From positions 16,260,859 through 16,324,858 of the forward strand of contig CM055098.1 in NCBI GenBank assembly GCA_029204225.1: a stretch of 64,000 nucleotides of DNA, read 5' to 3'. Source of the stretch: Diphasiastrum complanatum. Lineage: Eukaryota > Streptophyta > Lycopodiopsida > Lycopodiales > Lycopodiaceae. This document shows, piece after piece, positions 21,425-32,828 of the stretch. The position numbers were made by a program, and so were the translations under genes. Numbering within the stretch: the first letter of the stretch is position 1; every line of letters starts with the position of its first letter. The notes under the pieces are model-generated. The model ran no database searches, was not told the origin of the DNA, and saw only the letters and a program-made list of their open reading frames with translations.

Positions 21425-21995
21425 ACTCATCTCGATATAAGATGCAATCATTGGGACCTGCATGAATACTCTTGTAATCCATGCTGACCATACATAGCAT
21501 TTTCTTGGCTTCTTGTTGAGATGCCACCATGGTGTTATTTGGAGGCAACATTTTTCTGAGCAAACTGTGACAAAATATTTATGTAATTAGTTATATATAG
21601 TTTCTCACAACGCATGAAAAAATAATATGAGATGAGAATTTTTCTATAACACTGTGCCATTCACAGCCCATGATCACAAGGGGGACATGGATAACATGAT
21701 GGATGCATTCTTCACGAACCCACCCGAGGCTACATTGACAAGGGAAGAAGAGATGATGCATGGCTTGGCATCCACTCCTCTGTACAAGGGTGGACAAATG
21801 TCAAAGTTGTGAGCTTGTTTGTTACTTTTGAACTGGCAAACTAAGTACAAGTGGTCAGATGCGAGTGTAACGATGTTGTTTGGGTAAGCTTGTGAGCTTC
21901 TTGTGTGTTATAGACAAACCGATCTCATTTCATTTTATTTTTTGATGCGTTGTGAGAAACTATATATAACTTATAACATAAATATATATTTTGTC
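21425..21995. pseudogene. tnp2 head-to-head 5' module, third copy
   Basis: This matches 11,159-11,730 in the same orientation: minus-strand exon 2 start (21,425-21,560) facing plus-strand exon 1 (about 21,685-21,888, DAFFTNPPEATLTREEEMMH and TSKWSDAS-like). It is joined directly to gypsy-C integrase on the left and to the unidentified minus-strand gene on the right, without transposon ends. Confidence 0.75.
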
Positions 21996-22005
21996 GCTGT
22001 TTTTT

Positions 22006-22664
22006 TCATTTTTTCTTGGCCATGACTTTGACTCTCTTTGTCTTTTCAGGGGAGTGCGCTTGAGATGGAGGGTGTTTCTTTTTTGGAGAAAGCAATTTCA
22101 GTGAGGACAAGTCTTCACTAATTGGTATAGATTGTTGAATGAAAGGTAGCAAATCTTTGATTAAATTCTTCATGTTTTTTAATATTATCTTCAGTTTCTC
22201 AGGAAGGAAAGATGTTCTACACACGTTAGCTTCCATTAGAGAAAATAATCTAACATCATTATTTGTCCCCCAAGTTTCAATCAGGATTGACTCCCCCAAG
22301 TCACCCTCATAGTCTATTCTTTGAATACGACCACAAGACTTCGAATTACCCTCATTCAGAATAGTTGCTTTCAACTTGCACACATACAGAAATAGTCCTT
22401 CCTCTGGAGAATACGATAAGGCCCAGGAATTATTTGGCAGTTTCTTGATGGAAGATGAGAAAGATTCTTTCACTGAATTTTCTTTTGGATCTTCCACATT
22501 CTCATCAGAATAACGTCTAGCCAATGGATCGGCTTGTCTAGCCTTCAATATTGCTGGAATCTGTGTATCAGAAAATATTCCTAAATTTTGACTGTCATGT
22601 CATAACTTTAGTCGTTTCTCAACATTTGCCATTTCTTTTTCTGGGGTTTGCGTCTTTTTGCTCC
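22006..22664 (-). CDS. unrecognised gene fragment, probable last exon
   Basis: Minus strand. A pyrimidine-rich acceptor (ATTTTCAG) at about 22,664 opens an exon reading KKTQTPEKEMANVEKRLKL. An in-frame TGA follows, then a 192-codon open stretch (DSQNLGIFSDTQIPAILKAR, then RRYSDENVEDP, NNSWALSYSPEEGLFLYVCK) to the stop at 22,006. The last 30 residues are Lys/Pro-rich and end in a basic KRVKVMAKKK tail that could be a nuclear signal. I do not recognise the family. No upstream exons are found before 22,750. The TGA suggests decay. Its 3' edge abuts tnp2 sequence. Confidence 0.4.
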
Positions 22665-23029
22665 TGAAAATTAGAATAATACTCGTTATTCACGTTCATT
22701 CAGCATCAAATTTTATATTTTAATAGATAATAAATCTCATAAAAAAGCTTGACATGATTAATTCACAAAGTTTAAATCTAGTAATTACTTGTTATCTTAA
22801 TATAAATTTGCTTAAATTTTGTCAAATGATAGCTATGGTAATTATCTTAACAGAGTATTTAATCAACGGATCTTATTTACAAAGAGTATCACCATGTAAT
22901 TCAAACTACTTACCAAAACCTAAAGATTATATGCACTGAATAATGTTTCTGTTTTGCATTTGTTTGATGCAAATACACTCATGGCAAATTTTATTCTAAA
23001 TGGATACAATGCATACTTTATGCACAAAC
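22665..23029. other. AT-rich spacer
   Basis: No gene is seen. It would be intron of the unidentified minus-strand gene if that gene continued to the right. Confidence 0.35.
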
Positions 23030-23430
23030 ATGATGCAGTGCATCGTGAATGTTGGCTAACATTATGCATTGCATAGACCTAAACACACTAACTTGATGCA
23101 CTGCATCGACTTGGGTCACCAACTCAATGCCATGTGTCGAGATGGATCACCAACTCGATGTAGTGTATCGAGTAAGTGATCCAGCTCAACGCAGTGCATC
23201 GAGTTGGTGATTCATCTCGATTTAGTGCCCCCATTTCGATGCAGTGCATCAAAATGGTGTGTCCAACTCGATGCAGTGCATCAAGATGGTAATCCATTTC
23301 GATGCACTACATTAACATGGTCCATCAACTCGATGCACTACATTGAGTTGGACACACAATTTCGATGCACTGCATCGAATTGGACCACATTTTCGATGCA
23401 TTGCATCAAAATTTGACTAACATATTACTC
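23030..23430. repeat. palindromic CGATGCAGTGCATCG array
   Basis: About a dozen imperfect units, each a palindrome of the form CGATGCANTGCATCG with TTGGTGATCC- or GGTCCATCAACT-like spacers, at roughly 25-35 bp spacing. Each unit can pair with itself. The same unit is at 5,245-5,395. The array lies immediately upstream of the DUF7869-like N-terminal fragment. Confidence 0.8.
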
Positions 23431-23439
23431 AACCCTAGG

Positions 23440-24767
23440 AAAACAATGGCAAATTTTTTTAACCCTAGGAATCTGCGGCGAGAAATACTCATAAATAATA
23501 TTACGGACATACTTGTTGGTCTTTATTTTGTGGAGGCAAGGGAAACGGAATGCAGTGTAGTAGGTGAGCCTCTCATTTTCTTCATATGAGGGAGCCCCAG
23601 TGGTCAGTGTAAACAACATATAAAAAAATGTGTTAAGAGACGTGTCAAAAAATGTGTCAAAGAACGTGTTAGAGAATTTGTTAAATCTTGTCCATAGTGA
23701 GGCATTTGGGTCGTTTGGTTCTGACAATCATTGTGCCAATGTTGACACTCCATTTGTGAGCATGGAAGTTGACATGCTCACTGAGTCAAGCAACAATTAG
23801 TCAGATAGTGAGACTGTTGGCTTAACTAATGAGAAAAATGCTTACCAAGAATGTTCGCCAATTGTATTTCGTTGCATAAGGCGTTCCTTTGGTAAGGATA
23901 GAAAAGATTTTTTGACAGCTGATCAACAAGTTCAGGAGGCATTGCATTCATTTTGTTGTAATGCAAATTGTTTAATAAAGTTAGGAAAACAAAAGATAAA
24001 AAGATGGAGAACATTTTATTTAGGTCTGAGTCCTAGTGAGCAAGACGTGTTTCTATCCTCACAATTGATACCTTGTATAAAAATAATGTTTGACTATAGT
24101 CTGGGGAATGACCTCGTTTGTAGAGGGGCATTTAAAATTGTGTTGAGAGCCTTGACAACTCTCGACTGGAGAGGATAAAGTACAGAGTTAATAAGTTCGG
24201 TCATATCCAACCATCTCCGAAGGTTGTGGGTGATGTTGCACAACACACATTGTTATGGATGGAAAAATATTTTTGTCTTCATTGCGAGGTAATGCCAACG
24301 ACTGGCAAATTCCATCTTGTTGATAACTTTATTCGAATGGAAATTTTTTCAGTATACAAAGAGCATATGATTCAAAACAGCGACAGGTATATATATCTTA
24401 CTCATATTTCACAAAACTTTGTTAAAGAGATTTCAATAATGTCTCTATTCCACGAAAAGTGTGAATGGGAGTATGTAGTACGTGTGTAGAATTGAAAAGT
24501 AAAAGAAAAGCCTTAAGGGATCTGACGAAGATTGAGGCGGTGAAGTCAGTTGAATGATCATAGAGAGGAACAAGCAGCGGAATGTCAAAAAATAATGCAT
24601 CATCGTAAAAACTTCTTTGGGTTTTCAAAGAAGTATTTTGGCATTGTCATTGATGAAATGGATCAAAAAAAGACACAGTTGCCTCACTTCACACGGCTAC
24701 CAAAGGATGTTCATAAAGAAACGATGATTCAAACGCATTTGGTCGGTTGCTTGATATACAATGAGAT
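23440..24767 (+). pseudogene. DUF7869-like mobile-element protein, N-terminal part
   Basis: After a start-like MANFFNPRNLRREI at about 23,446, broken frames continue through 23,820. A cleaner stretch at 23,900-24,176 reads VQEALHSFCCNANCLIKLGK and FYLGLSPSEQDVFLSSQLI, then further decayed frames. From 24,490 it matches the minus-strand piece at 5,057-4,780 (KRKALRDLTK; MDQKKTQLPHFTRLPKDVHK). It is cut at 24,767 by copia-2 sequence just before the QxDN...GHTH domain. The Cys-pair segment before the domain fits what I recall of this family. Together the two fragments outline one element of about 4 kb. Confidence 0.5.
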
Positions 24768-25001
24768 TGTTTGGCAACCAATCCTATCTTTCATGCTAGG
24801 AGCAAGCATATTGAGGTAACATATCACTTTGTAAGGGAGCAAGTCATAGCAGAGGAGGTGGCGCTTCAACATTTTCCTTCAAAGGAATGTGTAGCTGATA
24901 TCTTTACAAAAGCATTGGGAAAAGACTTGTTAATGAAGCATAGGACTTCACGTGGAGTGTTCTCAAAGTCTATGCTAAAACTAGTTGAAGAGGGGGTGTG
25001 A
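24768..25001 (+). pseudogene. copia-2 RNase H tail (free copy)
   Basis: This encodes NPIFHARSKHIEVTYHFVRE, then HFPSKECVADIFTKAL to the stop at about 24,999. It is the last 75 codons of copia-2 pol and is intact over that length. It is fused at 24,767 to the DUF7869-like fragment and followed by its LTR. It is close to the copies at 8,787 (-) and 38,750 (+). Confidence 0.8.
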
Positions 25002-25450
25002 GAAATTTCAACTAGTTTTGCTATTTTGGTCATATTTGTATATTTGGCAATTGAGGCTAATTTTCATATTAGACTTAGAGGTTGACTTTTCAAAGGTATA
25101 TTAGTCTAAAAGCATTTGAATAAGCACTTTTAGAAAGTGTGGGAAATTGTTGTACATGAGTTTCGTAGATTCAAATTTGAATGTTGGAGACATTGAATCT
25201 AGTCCACATTAATGCTAGGGTTTTTGTTATGGAGAGAAACCAAACTTATTAATGAGTCATGGATCTGCTACATATAGTTGTACACTCATGGGAAGACACA
25301 CATTATCTCTCTCGTATCTCACTTCATGCTTATACATGAGTTCTCTTGGGTTCATCTATCTATTGGTGCACTATATTTGTGATATCTTGCAATCTTGTGT
25401 GTTGAATGCTCATTTTATGCTATTTCGGATCCACACGTGTGAAATACAGT
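24997..25450 (+). mobile_element. copia-2 3' LTR, longest copy
   Basis: Starts TGTGAGAAATTTCAACTAG after the purine tract GAAGAGGGGG. It extends past the point (GGATCTGCTAC, about 25,265) where the IR1 copies are cut. The right end is uncertain: a CACACGTGTGAAATACAG word at 25,432 lies near it. No second LTR is found. Confidence 0.55.
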
Positions 25451-26142
25451 AGCTTACTATTTTTGTACAGACAACAACTTCATCATATCATATGTTTGAT
25501 GTTTGATCAGGTTCTTATTGAATTTGCATCTCTTTCATTAAGTAGATGTTGATTTTTCTACATTGGCAACATTGGTAGGATTGATCTCTTTCTAACCAAA
25601 GATCAGGTTATTGATTTGGATCTTGATTGATCTGAAATCCTTCACAGTTTGTCCTCAATTTATGGTCTTACACAACAAGATGCCATGGTTGGGTCTATAG
25701 CCTACAAGTCTCGTTACTCTGGACCTCGGATCAGCCGACATCAGAAATATTCCTTTGGCTAATTGTGATAATGGTAGAGAATCTACCAACAATAATGCAA
25801 GCCATCTCAAGTGATAGGGACAATTTTATCCATAGGAGAATGAATTCGAGCAAGCTAAATGTCCTAAACTTGAGATTGATCGAGTTTGAACATCCTATGT
25901 CAAGACATAGGGACCAAACTCAAACTATCTTACACAGACATAAAATTGATTCTACTTGAATGTCTTAAACACAAGCTTACTCTAAATTGATAAGTCAATT
26001 GACAATCTCTAGTCATATATGAAGTGGTCATAAGCTCCTTGTGTATTAAATGACTTCTTCTTACTGCAGAAATCAAAATTCGCAGAAGCATTATGCACTT
26101 TTTATCGAGGCACCCTGATTATAATCCACCTTTGAGTTAGAA
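25451..26142. other. spacer without recognised gene
   Basis: No family is recognised on either strand. A plus-strand run (IYGLTQQDAMVGSIAYKSRY) near 25,655-25,720 looks coding-like but is short and flanked by stops. Confidence 0.35.
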
Positions 26143-27004
26143 AGAGAAATAGGAATTGTGCCAACCTTTTTGATTGCACACTCACTATCATTGGCCGTGT
26201 AGATCACCTTCTTGTCATCTTCATATGCCTACAAAGAAGTGAAGTGCTCTTTGTGAAAAGTCACGTGTGAGCTTGCATCACTATCAATCATACCATGGAT
26301 CTAGATCTCCATCATTAGCAAGCCTACATGAAGACATCACGAAGGCATCATCATTTGAATTTTGAACATCCAAACCATCTTCATCATGAGTAAGATTACC
26401 TTGATTGTCACCTTGATCTCTCTTCTTCTTGTAACACTCACTTGCAAAGTGTCCTTTGATGCCACAATAGAAGCACTTTAGCTTTGACCTATCTTTCCTT
26501 TTGTCATTTAAAGAAGCCTCTTCTTGATCGTGCCCTTTAGACCACTTACTTGTGTTTTTGCCCTTGAATTTTTCCTTGATGAACATAGCCTCCTCTCCAA
26601 CTTGAGATGTTGATGCAGATCCACCTCTTGCTTGAAGCCTATATTCTTCATTGATCAAGATCTCTTGAAGATCATTCAAACTTGGCAAAGTTCTTTGAAT
26701 GGCAAGACTTTGTACAATGTTAGCATGAGCATCCAACAAACCATTAAGAATAACTTGAACAAGCTCTCCTTCCTTAATTCTCTCATCAATGCAAGATAAC
26801 TCATCATTCAAAGCCTTCACTCTCAAAACAAAAAAATTTGGACTCTCTTCATTCTTTTGAGAACTTTGAAAGATTTGTCTTCTTAGAGTCAACACTCTAG
26901 ATGTAGACTTGGAGTCATAAAGCTTATTCAAAGCTTCCCAAGCCTCACTTGATGAAGTACACTTACCAACTTCCTTGAAAAGTTCACTAGCAACATTCAT
27001 TTTT
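26143..27004 (-). pseudogene. copia-3 gag and protease start, minus strand
   Basis: From 27,004 downward this reads IKMNVASELFKEVGKCTSS, WEALNKLYDSKSTSRVLTLR and LNDELSCIDERIKEGELVQV (UBN2-type gag). A single CCHC follows, CFYCGIKGHFASEC (about 26,437-26,478), then an acidic linker and the protease box. The box is frameshifted at about 26,284 and reads DSDASSHVTFH, so the catalytic DSG is DSD. The gag N-terminus before IKMN is missing. The open frame upstream to 27,117 is read-through of LTR-like palindromic sequence. Gag would form the element's particle. Confidence 0.8.
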
Positions 27005-27807
27005 ATTGTGAAAAATACAAAAATAAGCTTGGTAGAGGCCAAAAATCTTGTAGACACACATGTGTGGAGCCTGTTTTCACATGTGAAACTAGTGTACTTT
27101 TTATGTACCATAATCATATATGTTGTACATATGATTTAATTCAAGTTCTAGTGGCTAAAATGGCCAAAAACTAGTTTTCTAGAGATATTTCACATTTGGC
27201 ACCAATCTAATGATTGCATGAGCCAAATATTTTGAATAGGTGTCACATCCCATGTGTAGAGGATAGATCACACGTGTGGAAATAGCTGAAGTAGGTGAGT
27301 TTTTGCTTCTAGAAGATTTCCATGAAATTCTCCATATAGTAGGAAAATAGACCAAAAATGCCCAAAATGAAAAGTTTTGATCCAAGTGTCAAATTGCATG
27401 ATGGTGACAAGGCATCCTCACACGTGTGAGATCTGATGCATGATCAGTACCTCGAGCTCCAAAAGTGTATATATAGAGGCTTATTTTGCCATAATCAATG
27501 TGAGACACCAATCTTGGTTTTGGAAGCAATTTTGAGTTATTCTCTCCATTTGCCTACATTTGTTTTGATTGTTTTGAGTACTTGATTTTCAGGTTGGAGT
27601 CCATACTCAGACAATGTTTCACACGTGTGAAACCAGAAAGTACACCTACCTTCAATTAATGATTGTTCTTGTTAGGATTTTGTGTCTAGAATTGATCTAG
27701 ATTGATCTTAATCTCAAGTAGATTGATAGATCAAGTAATCTGACAACCAATCCCTCTTGAGGATCAGATTAGGATCCACTCTTGGTCCTTTTTGTACTTT
27801 TTTCACA
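27005..27807 (+). mobile_element. copia-3 5' LTR region with G-box palindromes
   Basis: Non-coding and ends TTTTTTCACA directly before the primer site at 27,808. It contains a TATATATAGAGG box at about 27,468 and palindromes CACACGTGTG at about 27,269, 27,419 and 27,620, plus ACACATGTGTG at 27,055 and TTTCACATGTGAAA at 27,075. The LTR start is unclear because the left side is fused to the minus-strand gag. Confidence 0.6.
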
Positions 27808-27820
27808 TGGTATCAGAGCC
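27808..27820 (+). promoter_or_regulatory. copia-3 primer-binding site (tRNA-Met)
   Basis: TGGTATCAGAGCC immediately follows the LTR end TTCACA. It is the canonical copia primer site and sits 588 bp before the gag ATG at 28,409. Confidence 0.9.
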
Positions 27821-28408
27821 TAGTACAAGAGGTTTTGTTGAAATTGATAGGGTTAATCCAAATCAACGCCAAAATTAGCAGTTTTTTGGAAACTAGTCAA
27901 ATTTTGTGTAGTGAGTTGGATTTGAAAGCTATCCACAAATTTTTTTTCTAGATCTTGTTGTGGGCTGTAGGAACCATTTTCACACGTGTGAGGCCGTACA
28001 ACTCTAGTTTTGACTGAGAAATTTCAAAAAATTGTAGAATTTGACTCACATACCCAATTTGAATGATTTTTGGTGCAAAATCAAGCATTTTCTATATAAA
28101 TCTAATCTCTTGATTAGTTCTTGGATTAGATCAGCCAAAAATTTTTAAATTTAAGCTTGAATTAGGTGCACTAATTGATCTTCTCTGATTTTTTGAGTGT
28201 ATGTTGAGGTTGAAGAGAGAAATTGCTAAAAAACATAGATTAAGGAGTGATTTTGCAAGTTTGAGACTAGATTCTAAATTTCCATCATTCTAGATTGGTT
28301 CATGAGTGATAGAATTGAGTCTATAAGCTTTCTAAATTTCTAGAAGACTTTAGGTTCAAATCTCTTAGAGAAACCATAAGAGTTTCTAGTGCTTTTTCAC
28401 ATTAAAAA
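27821..28408 (+). other. copia-3 untranslated leader
   Basis: AT-rich sequence between primer site and gag start. It has one more CACACGTGTG palindrome at 27,981 and no gene. Confidence 0.6.
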
Positions 28409-29545
28409 ATGGCATCAATGGGTGGTTTTTTGCTTGAAGCTAGTGAAAGACTTACATCCACTAATTATGCTACTTGGATAGTTCGAATGGAGTCTTTGCT
28501 TGTACTTCATGATCTTTATGACATAGTACTTGAGGTGGAAGTAGAACCTCAAGGAGGAGTTGAATTGGCTAAGTACAAAAAGAGATGTAAAGTTGCATTA
28601 CACTGCATAAAAATGAATGTAAGTAATGGAATAAGGAATTGTCTTCTATAGATGATAAAATCAAAGATGATGAATTAGTTCAAATCATTTTGAATGGATT
28701 AGGAGATGATTATTCCAATCTTGTTCAAACCTTTACTATTCAAGATTCACTTCCTAGTATTGAAAAACTTCAAAGTGTGCTGGTTAGTGAGGAGAGTAGA
28801 ATGCTTCATATCAAAAGTAGGATGAGTTCCTTATATTTGAATGATGGTGATGAAAAAGCTAACTTTTCTTTGAAAGGCAAGAAGAAGAAGTTTCCATCCA
28901 AGAAGACTCAAGACATGGAGATGGAGAACAAAGATGGAGCATCAAGTTCCAAAGCCAAGAGCAAGAAGGACAAGAAGAAGCTAAAGTGTTTCTTTTGTGG
29001 AAAAAAGGGACATTTTGCATCCGAGTGCTACAAGAAGAAGAATGCCCAAGAGAAGGACAATCAAGGCAATCTTGTTCTTGAGGAGGAGGAAGAAGGCAAT
29101 CTATCTTTGATGGTATCCTTACCACAAACATCTAATCAAGACACTTGCTGGATTGATAGCGGGGCAAGCTCTCACATGACTCACCAAAAAGACTACTTTT
29201 CTAATCAACTTTCTTACAATAGTTCTAAGAGATTTATCTTCACTGCAAGTGATCAAGAATGTGAGATTGTAGGTGTTGGATCCATTCCTTTATGTCTAGG
29301 ATCATCTAAAAAAGTAGATCTAGACAATGTTCTTCAGTGTACCTTCAATTACAAAGAACTTGTTGAGTACGACAACTTATGCATAGTGGATTAGATGTAC
29401 ATTTCAAGCATGGAGCATGTTTTATCTTGAAAGATAAAAAATGTATTGCTAGTGGTTCAAGCAAGGGAGGTTATTTAAATTGGATGCTAATGTGATGGTT
29501 GGAAGTGTGAACATGGCAAGGGAGGAGCTCACATGGTGATTTATT
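28409..29545 (+). pseudogene. copia-3 gag-protease, plus strand
   Basis: Gag starts MASMGGFLLEASERLTSTNY with YATWIVRMESLLVLHDLYD (the N-terminal gag domain). It breaks at IKMNVSN (about 28,625), where roughly 240 bp of gag is missing, and resumes SSIDDKIKDDELVQIILNGL. A CCHC, CFFCGKKGHFASEC (about 28,987-29,028), and the protease active site WIDSGASSHMTH (about 29,149) are intact. After a stop at 29,392, a frameshifted piece continues HFKHGACFILKDKK and DANVMVGSVNMAREE, part of the pre-integrase region. The element is lost beyond about 29,545. Confidence 0.85.
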
Positions 29546-30475
29546 TTTTTTACTATTTTGGAGACTCTTATTGGTTGCTTGTAGTATTTTTTTCTCTTAT
29601 TTCATTGTGCCCATATGTCAGAGGGTGGATCCCCTAGCCATAGGTTAGGCCATAGTCGCGGGTCATCTCACTTTTCCTCCCTTACCGAAGGCCACCCGCA
29701 TAGACACTATTGGAATTAAGCTCATCACTCCAACTCACCAGAATTCGAATCTCTAGAATTCGACTCATCAGAACACGAATCATTCGAGTTCATCTCGATT
29801 CCTGAGCACCAGTACATTATGTAAATATATATACACACACTCTCTCTACGACAACTTTGCAGTTTTACTTTCTAAAGTTGAATATTTGTGCATCAATCAA
29901 CTGGAGCAAAAGCGAGATCGACGACGAACTCTTCGAGTTCGAGATATTCAACTACATCCTCTTCGATCACCTATAAACTCAAAGTCTTCGAGTTCAAGAT
30001 CCACGTCATCCACACTGTCCTATCCAAATGCAAACAACATCACAGTTCACTTTAGCACTTTTCAGTAACTGCACTATTTCATGCTCGTTGCCTACGCAGT
30101 CATTGTAACTATTCCATTTATATATACATAACGGCAACTCACGTAAATAATGAGGAGACAATATGTGAAGAACACATGCAAGTGAAGAAGAGTGAATCAG
30201 AGTTCCTGCACAAACTCCATTGTGTCTTAATTATGGGATTCCATAGGATCAGAGATCTTAGAGAGAGTGAAAGCCATTCAAGGAATAGAGATAGTTATTT
30301 AATCTATAGCTGGCTAAGTAAGATCGTTACACACAGTTCGCCATTACTGTGAACCATTCTTGGGCACATGATTGTGAGCTGGTCATTGTATTCACAAACC
30401 TCTTACGACAATCTAGTATTGCTACTTAGCAATGTTTCTGACCTATCTCTACAAAAACTGACAACAAGTTGATTG
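29546..30475 (+). mobile_element. copia-4 leader/LTR-like region
   Basis: No gene. The stretch carries repeated TCGAGTTC/GAATTCGA words between 29,745 and 30,000 and a TAAATATATATACACACAC box at about 29,821, and lies upstream of the copia-4 gag fragment. It may be its LTR, but ends and a primer site are not clear. Confidence 0.35.
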
Positions 30476-30479
30476 TAGG

Positions 30480-30908
30480 AAGAAGTAAGAAGGAAAAGCT
30501 TATCCACGTCGAATACGAAAACAGTCTCTCTCTATTCGAACAAGCAACAGCTCCCGAAGAAGAAATCTTCGAAGGACAAGAAGACAAAAGCTGAGCAAAG
30601 TGATTCAGACCAGCAATCACAACAACACAATCAACAATATCAAAAGCCTAAGACTAGACTCTTCTGCAAGTACTGCAAGAGAACCAACCACAACATCAAG
30701 GATTGTCAAGTTCTCAAGCATTACAAAGCAAAGAAGAAGATGCAGCAGGATGGAGGATCTGATTCTGCCATAATCTCTCACGAAGACCCAACACTACTAA
30801 TGATACAAGATGAACTCATTAGAGGAGTCATGAATTGGTACCTCAATTCTAGTGCTTCTCAGCACATGACTTCATCTTGGGATGCTCTATGGAAGACTCT
30901 CGTGTAGT
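30480..30908 (+). pseudogene. copia-4 gag zinc knuckle and protease start
   Basis: The plus strand reads a Lys-rich linker (KKKSSKDKKTKAEQSDSD), a Gln-rich stretch, the CCHC CKYCKRTNHNIKDC (about 30,667-30,708), then a spacer and WYLNSSASQHMTSSW. The last is the protease active-site position, where DSGAS is expected and NSSAS is present. It ends at about 30,905 in a direct head-on fusion with minus-strand gypsy-A integrase. It is a distinct copia lineage from copia-3. Confidence 0.65.
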
Positions 30909-31910
30909 AGCCATTTGCTTTCAGATTATAAGGGGTCATCTTTCTTGTTTGATCTAAAAATAAGTAGTCAGTAGTCAGATTGTATCATTAATAAAATGGG
31001 TACCACGATCACTGACTAACTCAAGAGGACAACCATAACATGTGATAGTAGATTTGAATAGAAAAGGAACGACAATTTTTAAATTGTTTCGTTTCGTCGC
31101 TTTTGCTTCAACATTTTTTGTTGCATAATCTGTTGCAACTAGAATATATCGACACTTAGTGTGTTGAGTTACTGGCTTTATTGGACCAACAAAGTCAATC
31201 CTTCACTTTTCAAATGGTGCAAGTGGTATGATTTGGCATCAACGGCCAATTCATAGATTTGGTTGGTTTACCAAATCTCTGGCATGGATCACAAAATCGA
31301 ATATAAATAGAGACATCCTTAAACATGGTAGGCCACCAATATTTGGCAGTCATAATCTTATTAGTAGTTCTCTTCAAAGCGAAATGTCCACCAGCATCTT
31401 TGGAATGTAAGGCTTGAATAACCTTTGGAATATCTTCAGCTTCAAGACACCATTGTGAATAATGGTATAAGGAGCTACTTTGTATTGTCATATCCATCAG
31501 GATAAATCTGATCTTTGAGATAAATAATAATATCAAAATATAAAGACTTCGTAGAAGATATCTCGAATAAATTTTCATTGGAAAGTCGTCATTTAATGGT
31601 TCTTCAATCCTTCCCGTGCTAAGTCGTGAAAGATAATCAACATTAGTATGATATTTTTCTTGATGACGCTCAACTTGATAAGTGAACTCTTGTAGCAACA
31701 AAACTCAGTAAGCAATTCAGCTAAATAAATTAAGTTTATTAACAAGATACTTCAAAGCATAATAATCAACATGGAATATAAAACATATCTCAGCAAATAA
31801 TGCCGAAATCTCTTTACAGTAAAAATCATTCCAAGTGCTTCCCTTTCTGTTGCCGAATAATTTTTCTCTGAGGAGCTGAGCTGGTGACTAGCATAGTATA
31901 TTGGATGATC
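30909..31910 (-). pseudogene. gypsy-A RNase H end and integrase, arm 2 extension
   Basis: This continues gypsy-A beyond the inner edge of IR1. On the minus strand: RNase H end (QEFTYQVERHQEKYHTNVDYLSRL), linker, H2C2 zinc finger (HSKDAGGHFALKRTT...CDPCQRFGK), and a frameshifted core with RIDFVGPI (first Asp) and LVSDRGTHF (second Asp). The catalytic Glu region is absent; sequence stops at the copia-4 fusion. Arm 1 has none of this. Stops occur at about 31,210 and in the core. Confidence 0.75.
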
Positions 31911-32828
31911 TTTCTTATGTTCATCCTTCTAGCTTAGACAGACCCCAATAGCAAATGCTGACACATCAACATAACTATGAAATAATATCGTTTAGTTAGG
32001 TGGTCTCAGAATTGGAGCATTAATCAACCTTTGCTTAAGTTCTTCGAATGCTTTCTGTTGTTCTGCCATCCAAATATAAGTGACTTGCTTCTTGAGTAAC
32101 TGTGTTAGGGCTACGACAATAGAGATATGATTCTGGATAAATCTTCGATAATAACCAACATGTCCTAAGAAACCTCTTAGTTCACGTAAATTCATTGGTA
32201 TCAATAGATTCTTTATAACTTTGACTTTATCTTTGTCGACTTCAATTCCTCTGCTGGATATTCTATGCCCCAAAAGTATACCTTCTCTCATACCGAAAAA
32301 ATATTTTTGGGGATGAAGGGACAAACAAGTGTCTCGACACCTCTACAATGTAAGTTTTAGTTTCTAAATATGAGACTTGATATTACTATAAACACAGAAA
32401 TCATCAATGAAAATTTCGAGAAATGTTCTTAGGAATGCATCGAAAATTAGCATCATAATTCTCTGGAAAGTAGCTAGTGCATTGCAGAGACCTAAGGGCA
32501 TTTTATTGTAGGCATAAGTGCCACAATCAGTAGTAAACGTGGTCTTTTGTTGATCCTTCTTCCTTACTCCAACTTGATTATAGCCAGAGAAGCCATCACA
32601 GAAACTATAACGCTCTTGTCCAGCAACCTGGTCTAGAATAAAATCCGTGAAGGGTAATGGGTGGTGATCTTTCTTAGTAACAGCATTCAGCTTCATGAAA
32701 TCTTCGCAAATTTGAATCTTGCCAGTCTTCCTCTTTGGAACTACAACAATGGAAGACACCCATTCACTACTTAAGACGGGATAAATAACACCTGCCTTGA
32801 GGTGCTTGTGGAGTTCTTCTTTCACCAT
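31911..32828 (-). pseudogene. gypsy-A reverse transcriptase, arm 2
   Basis: Mirror of 14,992-15,909. It has the same motif order and an intact IDD in FLEIFIDDFCVYSN. The TAG/TAA codons between 32,324 and 32,363 and at 31,992 are shared with arm 1. Motif A reads SFCDGFSGYNQ here where arm 1 has SFYDSFSGYNQ; the Gly matches the usual motif better. RNase H continues leftward into 31,910. Confidence 0.85.

Noticed and set aside
23030-23430. CRISPR-like array
   Set aside because: Regular short palindromic units, but spacers are similar to one another, there are no cas genes, and the context is a plant nuclear repeat.
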